The position numbers and the translations under genes were made by a program. From contig CAZVKL010000005.1 in NCBI GenBank assembly GCA_964627845.1, forward strand, positions 1 to 52,107: a DNA stretch of 52,107 bases, given 5' to 3'. Positions 47,537 through 52,107 of this stretch are shown here, piece by piece. This stretch comes from DUUI01 sp964627845 (GTDB lineage: Bacteria; Bacillota_I; Bacilli_A; Erysipelotrichales; Erysipelotrichaceae). The notes below the pieces were generated by a model. That model saw only the letters and a list, made by a program, of their open reading frames with translations. It searched no databases and was not told the DNA's origin. How positions within the stretch are numbered: position 1 is the first letter of the stretch; the number at the start of each line of letters is the position of its first letter.

Positions 47537-48867
47537 CGTCTATTCCTTTTATCGAAATGATAGCCTTGAAGGCCACTCTTTCGAATTCTTTTCTTTCTTC
47601 GTATATTACTTATTATAACTAAAACAATAATGGCTAACAAGACTGCGGCTAGAATTATCATTAAGTCAACAAACTCAGGAGATTGAACATATTGATTAAT
47701 TTGATGTCGATAATACAGCCAGTCATTGCGCTCAATTTCTCGATCGATAAAATACATTTCATGATAAACTTCTTCATCATTGAGTGTAATTATATAACTA
47801 CCAATAGGGGTATTAGCATAAACGGGTGTCTCTATTTTTGAAACAAAAACATCTTGGTGTTTTAAATCATCCGCATCAAATAATAAGGGCAATTGAATGC
47901 TGACTGCTTCGGAGGTAATCACTTCAAAGACTTGGGGATTGTCTTGAAAGATTAAATCAATCTCACCTAATTTTTGTTCTTCTTCCAACAATAAAACATC
48001 GTGTTCATTGTCAAATAGGAATTGATAATAACCATTATGATCTTCGAGTTGGGACCCATATTCGTAAGCCTCACCCGTAATCACGACAACGATTTTACCC
48101 ATATGTTGTGAAAACGACGCTAAACAATAACCTGCTTCAGGGACCCAACCTGTCTTACCACCTGAAATGTATCCGATTCTTTCTTGATCACCTTGAGCAT
48201 AATCAAGTAAGGTAGAGCGTAATGTCAGTCCATTAGGATGATGCTCATTTTGATCGATCTGATAAGTAAGCTGGCTAAAAACTTCTTTAAAGAGTGGGTT
48301 CTCTAAAGCACTAGCCATGAGTTTCATTAAATCATTAGGTGTTGTGTAATGATTTTCATCAAATAAACCCGATGTATTAACAAAATTAGACTCCATCATA
48401 TCGAGAGATTGAGCAACTTCATTCATCTCAATGACGAAGTTTTCAATTGATCCAGACACAACACGTGCTAAAGCATTACTGGCGTCTGCGCCTGAAGGTA
48501 ACATACTTCCAAACAGCACTTCTTTAAAGGTGTATTGTTCACCCACCTTAAACCCAGCTACCGATGCCTGCGCTTCAGCAAGTCCTGATAAATCTTCTGG
48601 CTGTATGGTGACCATCATATTTGGGTCATCCACTCTTAAAATTGCTGTATAGTTGGTTAGCATCTTTGTCATTGATGCCGGATACATTTTTGCGTCAGCA
48701 TTCTTACTAAAAAGTGACTTGATTTGACCATCTTCTATTTCTGCGACAGATACATAGTTACTATTAACATTAACGTATTCAATGTCATCCATGGTGACCC
48801 CAAGGACTGGGATGGATGACAAGAGTGTAAAGAGTACAAAAAAAGTGAGAGCAAATATTTTTTTCAT
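47533..48867 (-). CDS. dacA: D-alanyl-D-alanine carboxypeptidase (PBP5/DacA-DacF type)
   Basis: The enzyme trims the terminal D-Ala from peptidoglycan stem peptides. The 444-residue protein has a signal peptide (~1-23), the catalytic SxxK in YPASMTKMLTNY, a second motif LPSGADASNAL (SGA in place of the more common SGN), and the KTG motif in SGGKTGWVPEAGYC. A C-terminal membrane helix (~405-428) followed by a basic tail anchors it. The Asn to Ala change at the SxN motif is seen in some Firmicutes members, so activity is probably kept. It heads an operon with the HAD gene. Confidence 0.92.
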   Translation of the reverse strand: MKKIFALTFFVLFTLLSSIPVLGVTMDDIEYVNVNSNYVSVAEIEDGQIKSLFSKNADAKMYPASMTKMLTNYTAILRVDDPNMMVTIQPEDLSGLAEAQASVAGFKVGEQYTFKEVLFGSMLPSGADASNALARVVSGSIENFVIEMNEVAQSLDMMESNFVNTSGLFDENHYTTPNDLMKLMASALENPLFKEVFSQLTYQIDQNEHHPNGLTLRSTLLDYAQGDQERIGYISGGKTGWVPEAGYCLASFSQHMGKIVVVITGEAYEYGSQLEDHNGYYQFLFDNEHDVLLLEEEQKLGEIDLIFQDNPQVFEVITSEAVSIQLPLLFDADDLKHQDVFVSKIETPVYANTPIGSYIITLNDEEVYHEMYFIDREIERNDWLYYRHQINQYVQSPEFVDLMIILAAVLLAIIVLVIISNIRRKKRIRKSGLQGYHFDKRNRR

Positions 48868-48883
48868 GGTCCTATTCTAACAT

Positions 48884-48920
48884 AAAAAAGATACTAAACC
48901 GTGATGGCTTAGTATCTTTT
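48884..48920 (-). terminator. Terminator of mscL
   Basis: On the minus strand AAAAGATACTAA pairs with TTTAGTATCTTTT, ending in a T-run, between mscL and the carboxypeptidase gene. Confidence 0.88.
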
Positions 48921-48929
48921 GTTAATAAT

Positions 48930-49295
48930 TTACTTGTTTAGAGAATCTCTAATTTGACGAAGTAGAAGAACTTCTTCTGATTCGACGACTTCTTCTTCAA
49001 CAACCACTTCTGGTTTGCGGAATTTATTAATTGAACGAACAATTAAGAATAAGACAAACGCGATGATGATGAAGTTAACGATCGCTTGAATGAATAAGCC
49101 AATCGCAATTGGTGAGTTGTTAACTGTGACAACCCAGTTTGAGAAGTCAAGCCCAAATACCATTCCGATAATTGGCATTAAGATATCATCAACTAATGAA
49201 TTAACAATGGCTGTGAAAGCTGAACCAATAATGATTCCTACCGCTAAATCTAGGGCATTTCCTCTTGAAATAAATTCTTTAAATTCTTTTAACAT
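48930..49295 (-). CDS. mscL: Large-conductance mechanosensitive channel MscL
   Basis: MscL opens under membrane tension to release solutes during osmotic downshock. The 121-residue protein has the N-terminal amphipathic start KEFKEFISRGNALDLAVGIIIGSAFTAIVNSLVDDILMP covering helix 1, helix 2 at ~68-90 (AIVNFIIIAFVLFLIVR), and the C-terminal helix ending EVLLLRQIRDSLNK. Pentamer-forming family of ~120-150 residues. GGAGAG precedes the ATG and a TATTAT -10 with TTGCTT 16 bases upstream is a possible promoter. Confidence 0.97.
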   Translation of the reverse strand: MLKEFKEFISRGNALDLAVGIIIGSAFTAIVNSLVDDILMPIIGMVFGLDFSNWVVTVNNSPIAIGLFIQAIVNFIIIAFVLFLIVRSINKFRKPEVVVEEEVVESEEVLLLRQIRDSLNK

Positions 49296-49360
49296 TTTGT
49301 ACTCTCTCCTTTTTCCTCAACTATAATACCAAATCTTTATTCTAAAGCAACAAATTTGAC

Positions 49361-49387
49361 TAAAGAAAAGAGTCCAATAAGGACTCT
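49361..49387 (-). terminator. Second terminator downstream of the tRNA genes
   Basis: AGAGTCC-ttatt-GGACTCT followed by TTTTCTTT on the minus strand, ~60 bases beyond the first tRNA terminator. A perfect 16-bp palindrome TGGATAATATTATCCA (49389-49404) lies just before it. Confidence 0.75.
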
Positions 49388-49442
49388 GTGGATAATATTA
49401 TCCAGGCTACTGTGTTTGATAATCATTTAGCGATGGAGGACA

Positions 49443-49464
49443 AATTAAAACCCACTAAAGTGGG
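49443..49464 (-). terminator. Terminator of the tRNA transcript
   Basis: CCCACT-TT-AGTGGG followed by TTTTAATTT on the minus strand, 16 bases after the tRNA-Trp 3' end. Confidence 0.8.
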
Positions 49465-49479
49465 CTGCTAACTGATTAT

Positions 49480-49553
49480 TGGCAGGGGTACCAGGACTCG
49501 AACCCGGATTAACGGTTTTGGAGACCGTTGCTCTACCATTGAACTATACCCCT
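49480..49553 (-). tRNA. tRNA-Trp (anticodon CCA)
   Basis: The 74-base minus-strand sequence folds with acceptor AGGGGTA/TACCCCT, anticodon stem ACGGT/ACCGT around loop CTCCAAA (anticodon CCA), T-loop GGTTCGAGTCC and encoded GCCA end. The single CCA anticodon fits a genome with UGA as stop. Confidence 0.96.
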
Positions 49554-49558
49554 AAATT

Positions 49559-49634
49559 TGGTGACCCGTACGGGGTTCGAACCCGTGAATGCATGCGTGA
49601 AAGGCATGTGAGTTAACCATTTCTCCAACGGGCC
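49559..49634 (-). tRNA. tRNA-Glu (anticodon TTC)
   Basis: The 76-base minus-strand sequence has acceptor GGCCCGT/ACGGGTC, anticodon stem CATGC/GCATG around loop CTTTCAC (anticodon TTC), T-arm CGGGTTCGAACCCCG and encoded CCA. It precedes tRNA-Trp by 5 bases in one transcript. Confidence 0.96.
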
Positions 49635-49652
49635 AAATTTCAGTGCCCATAT

Positions 49653-49681
49653 ATCTTACCACAAAAAGTTAGCCTAGACAA
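49653..49681 (-). promoter_or_regulatory. Promoter of the tRNA-Glu/tRNA-Trp operon
   Basis: On the minus strand TTGTCT (49676-49681), 17-base spacer, TAAGAT (49653-49658), about 18 bases before the tRNA-Glu 5' end. Confidence 0.7.
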
Positions 49682-49691
49682 CATCAAATTA

Positions 49692-49700
49692 TGATATACT
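49692..49700 (+). promoter_or_regulatory. Extended -10 promoter of the murE-like gene
   Basis: TGATATACT, identical to the extended -10 in front of rex, lies 27 bases before the start codon; the GAGG Shine-Dalgarno follows. It overlaps the divergent tRNA promoter region. Confidence 0.6.
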
Positions 49701-49727
49701 CTTCATGAAAAAAGAGGACTAAAAAGT

Positions 49728-51167
49728 ATGGATTTAATCAAACTATTAAAAGGACATATCATTCACTCAGAAGTCGATAAAATGGACTTTAATCAACTCA
49801 CATTTAACTCTAAAGAAGTTGTTTCAAATACATTATTTATCTGTAAAGGAAAGGCCTTCAAAAAAGAATATTTACTCGATGCCATCAAATCAGGGGCAAG
49901 CGCTTATGTCAGTGAAGTTGATTATGAGGTATCCATCCCACTAGTTTTAGTTGATGATATACGAATCGTCATGCCACTATTAGCCAACGCCTTCTACCAT
50001 CGCCCATATCAAGGCTTTAACCTAGTAGGTATTACTGGTACCAAAGGTAAATCGACGGTTGCCTATTTCTATAAGAAAATCATTGAATCCATTGGACAAA
50101 CGTGTGGAATCTTATCTTCCATTGATACCTATGATGGAATCATCAATGAAGAATCAAGGTTAACTACCCCTGAATCCTTGGATTTATTCAAACATTTCAA
50201 ACATGCTCAATTGTCAGGACTCGACCATTTTGTTATGGAAGTCTCTAGTCAAGGTTTAAAATATAATCGGGTCGATGAAGTTATTTTTGATATTGGCGTT
50301 TTCTTAAACATTTCACCTGATCACATCAGTGATATCGAGCATCCTAATTATGAGGATTACTTTAAATCAAAACTTCGCTTATTTAAACAAAGCAAAAAAA
50401 GTATTATTAACCTCGAATCAGATAAAATTGATGAGATTCTTAAGGTTGCTATTAACCCCATCACCTTTAGTACAGACTCTGATAAAGCCGATTACTATGC
50501 TCATGATATTGTTCAAATCGAAGGGGGATATCAATTTAAAGTGAATCAGATTCCTTTTGAATTGGGATTAACTGGACGCTTTAACGTCAGTAATGCATTA
50601 GCCGCCATTGCCTGTGCCCACCAATCCGGTATCCAGTTGGAAACTATTTCAAACTCATTAAAACAAATAAGAGTGCCTGGGCGAATGGAAACCTTTCAAT
50701 CGATGGATAAAAAATTAAAAGTATTAGTCGATTATGCCCACAATACACTGTCTTTTGAGAACCTATTTAAATCCACGATAAATGAATATCCTAATCATAA
50801 AATTGTTATTATTTTTGGTTGTCCAGGACATAAATCAATTAATCGACGAAAAGACTTAGGGGAAATAGCGAATCAATATGCGGATGAAGTGTACTTATGT
50901 ATGGAAGATCCAGGGTATGAGAAACCATCGGATATCTCTTTAGAAATAAAACAATTCATACCACAAGCTAAAGTAGAAATCATTGATGATCGAAAAGAGG
51001 CGTTACAGAGTGCCATCAATAATATAGATCAACCTACCATTATTCTCTTTACTGGAAAAGGTGATGAGACGACCCAAAAGATTGAGGACCAATATATAAA
51101 AACAGAATCAGATATTGAAATCACGAAACAATTAATTGCTGAGTATAATAAAAATCACTCCATTTAG
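49728..51167 (+). CDS. murE: UDP-MurNAc-tripeptide synthetase-like Mur ligase (MurE type)
   Basis: The 479-residue protein has the MurE layout: N-terminal UDP-binding domain (FNSKEVVSNTLFICKGKAF), P-loop GITGTKGKSTVAY (~101-113), LTTPESLDLF, the MEVSSQGLKYNRV motif, DHISDIEHPNYEDYFKSKLRLF with the carbamylated-Lys position, and a C-terminal domain with VLVDYAHNTLSFENL and FGCPGHKSINRRKDLG. Where meso-DAP enzymes have DNPR, this one reads EDPGYEKP, so the amino acid added (normally DAP or Lys) is not clear. It may be the main MurE or a MurE-like paralogue. Its end overlaps the convergent arginase gene by 4 bases. Confidence 0.87.
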   Translation: MDLIKLLKGHIIHSEVDKMDFNQLTFNSKEVVSNTLFICKGKAFKKEYLLDAIKSGASAYVSEVDYEVSIPLVLVDDIRIVMPLLANAFYHRPYQGFNLVGITGTKGKSTVAYFYKKIIESIGQTCGILSSIDTYDGIINEESRLTTPESLDLFKHFKHAQLSGLDHFVMEVSSQGLKYNRVDEVIFDIGVFLNISPDHISDIEHPNYEDYFKSKLRLFKQSKKSIINLESDKIDEILKVAINPITFSTDSDKADYYAHDIVQIEGGYQFKVNQIPFELGLTGRFNVSNALAAIACAHQSGIQLETISNSLKQIRVPGRMETFQSMDKKLKVLVDYAHNTLSFENLFKSTINEYPNHKIVIIFGCPGHKSINRRKDLGEIANQYADEVYLCMEDPGYEKPSDISLEIKQFIPQAKVEIIDDRKEALQSAINNIDQPTIILFTGKGDETTQKIEDQYIKTESDIEITKQLIAEYNKNHSI

Positions 51168-51179
51168 AAGTGATTTTTT
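51150..51179. terminator. Bidirectional terminator overlapping both gene ends
   Basis: AAAAATCACT (51150-51159) pairs with AGTGATTTTT (51169-51178) inside the last codons of the convergent murE-like and arginase genes, with T-runs on both strands. Confidence 0.85.
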
Positions 51180-52009
51180 ATTTGTTCTATAAATTGTAAG
51201 ACAAGTTTTCCACCTTCATCATTTTTATCATAATCTGGATTATATTCAACAATATCGATGGAGCTTATACGATGATGTGTCATCAATGAATCTAAAATCG
51301 TTGAAACTTGTTGAGGGGTAAACCCATCTTTAACGGGAACACTCACGGCAGGAACCAACGCAGGGTCCATACTATCCATATCCAAAGAAATATGCAATTT
51401 ATCAATGTTTTGAAACTTCTGATTAATCTTTTGTAGGATATTGTCTAATCCTTGATGTTTAACTTGTTGGTAAGTGTAATAGGTAATATTCAATGAATCT
51501 AAAAATGCTTGTTCACCAGGATCAATATCTCTCAAACCAATATAGACTAAGTTTTCAGGTTTAATCGCAGGTTTTTTATCCAAGATAGAAGCAAGTCCAT
51601 CATCAAATAAACCCAATAAAGCTGCATTAGTCATGCCATGAATGTTTCCAGAAAAAGTCGTCTCAGGTGTATTGATATCAGGATGAGCATCAATCCAGAT
51701 GACACCTAACTTATCAGAATGGTAGCTTGCTGCTGAAACAGTCCCAATTGAACCTGCGTGATCGCCAAGAATAGTTAGAGGGATTTGATGCGTTTTCATC
51801 ACATTTAAAACTGTTTGTGCGATTTCTTGGTTCGTCTTTAAGACAGATTGAAGATGCTTAGATTTCATATTGAAGGGCTCATCAATTCTTGTTTCATCAA
51901 TCGTGAGAATCGCTAACTCTGAATTAAGTTCTTTTAGTTTAGTTATATTTTGGCTCAGTCCTTTTTCACCAACACCTAAATAGTTATTGCATCCGATTAG
52001 TTTTATCAT
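51164..52009 (-). CDS. rocF: Arginase family protein
   Basis: The 281-residue ureohydrolase has the di-manganese ligand motifs of arginase: GDHAGSIG (His), WIDAHPDINTP (Asp, His, Asp), and SLDMDSMDPALVPAVSVPV (Asp, Asp). An IVEYNPDYDKNDEGGK stretch supplies the usual Glu. Arginase makes ornithine and urea from arginine; agmatinase or formimidoglutamase are related alternatives, but the DMDSMDP context and length favour arginase. The start lies 8 bases after the stop of the upstream gene, with GGAAA between them, so they form an operon. Confidence 0.85.
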   Translation of the reverse strand: MIKLIGCNNYLGVGEKGLSQNITKLKELNSELAILTIDETRIDEPFNMKSKHLQSVLKTNQEIAQTVLNVMKTHQIPLTILGDHAGSIGTVSAASYHSDKLGVIWIDAHPDINTPETTFSGNIHGMTNAALLGLFDDGLASILDKKPAIKPENLVYIGLRDIDPGEQAFLDSLNITYYTYQQVKHQGLDNILQKINQKFQNIDKLHISLDMDSMDPALVPAVSVPVKDGFTPQQVSTILDSLMTHHRISSIDIVEYNPDYDKNDEGGKLVLQFIEQIKNHF

Positions 52010-52017
52010 AATTTTCC

Positions 52018-52107
52018 TTAATCTATTTTGTGTGATAAATCCTCAACACGTTGATTTAGATTGTCTTGAGGACTCAATATTTCTTTGGTATAAGCTTGAG
52101 TAAATAA
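52018..52107 (-). CDS. 3' end of an unidentified gene upstream of arginase
   Basis: The last 29 codons of a minus-strand frame run off the right edge of the window and end LFTQAYTKEIL...RVEDLSHKID at a TAA. Spacing of 8 bases to the arginase start supports a real, co-transcribed gene, perhaps another amino-acid catabolic gene. Too little sequence is present to identify it. Confidence 0.5.
   Translation of the reverse strand, partial: LFTQAYTKEILSPQDNLNQRVEDLSHKID

Noticed and set aside
49480..49553. UGA read as tryptophan (mollicute code)
   Set aside because: The only tRNA-Trp seen has anticodon CCA, and TGA terminates several genes (for example ptsI and the second chromate-type subunit) at proper lengths.

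Overview
The window is an AT-rich chromosomal segment from a low-GC Gram-positive bacterium (Bacillota). Shine-Dalgarno sequences are strong (AGGAGG type), Rho-independent terminators are numerous, promoters are sigma-70-like, and TAA, TAG and TGA all act as stops, so UGA is not reassigned. Wall genes (a D,D-carboxypeptidase and a MurE-like ligase) rule out a wall-less mollicute. The gene mix (long PPi-dependent phosphofructokinase, Rex, 2-oxoacid:ferredoxin oxidoreductase, radical SAM sulfatase-maturase type enzyme, GH112 phosphorylase) suggests an anaerobic fermenter, perhaps near Erysipelotrichia, Turicibacter or Haloplasma. That placement is inference from gene content only.

Layout. 0.1-7.8 kb: a co-directional cluster tsaE-tsaB-rimI-tsaD, rex, asnS, a degenerate cell-wall amidase-like membrane protein and an ABC-F ATPase. 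7.9-14 kb: pfp, a GNAT acetyltransferase, a radical SAM/SPASM enzyme, a split chromate-type transporter, a DUF454 protein, and a PadR regulator with a partner membrane gene broken by two in-frame TAG codons. 14-20.6 kb: amino-acid fermentation. Leucine dehydrogenase diverges from a P-loop ATPase plus four-subunit 2-oxoacid:ferredoxin oxidoreductase operon, with a CcpA-like site between them; an EIIC-like membrane protein and alanine dehydrogenase follow. 20.6-27.6 kb: a DUF438/hemerythrin/PAS sensor, a Gfo/Idh oxidoreductase, a purine permease behind a guanine-type riboswitch, a duplicated acidic protein, an AI-2E family exporter, signal peptidase I and a small alarmone synthetase. 27.6-35.8 kb: an oligopeptide ABC transporter operon. 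35.8-40.5 kb: a small HTH-like protein, ptsI, a membrane protein, an HD hydrolase and a Cys-type sulfatase. 40.6-46.5 kb: a GH112 beta-galactosyl-hexosamine phosphorylase divergent from a sugar ABC transporter. 46.5 kb to the end: Nudix, HAD, D,D-carboxypeptidase, MscL, tRNA-Trp, tRNA-Glu, a MurE-like ligase, arginase and the 3' end of another gene.

The most unusual locus is the oligopeptide transporter. OppB and OppD look ordinary, but OppC carries a roughly 300-residue RCC1-like, apparently seven-bladed beta-propeller in its first external loop, OppA carries a roughly 100-residue coiled-coil insert, and OppF carries a roughly 180-residue helical/coiled-coil insert between Walker A and the Q-loop. 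The system therefore has extra domains on both faces of the membrane. Its RNA is also odd: a perfect 11-bp hairpin lies between the oppB Shine-Dalgarno and start codon and would restore a 7-nt spacing if folded, and the oppA promoter has perfect consensus hexamers preceded by a 22-bp palindrome and CodY-like boxes.

Physiologically the genes fit together. Peptides enter through Opp. Branched-chain amino acids and alanine are deaminated (leucine dehydrogenase, Ald), 2-oxoacids are oxidised to acyl-CoA with ferredoxin reduction, and Rex monitors NADH/NAD. The GH112 enzyme, sugar ABC transporter, sulfatase and radical SAM maturase suggest use of host-type sulfated glycans. No CRISPR array, insertion sequence or prophage was seen, and no stretch above 300 bases lacks a gene; the longest gaps (24209-24482 and 29962-30190) hold the riboswitch and the opp leader structures.
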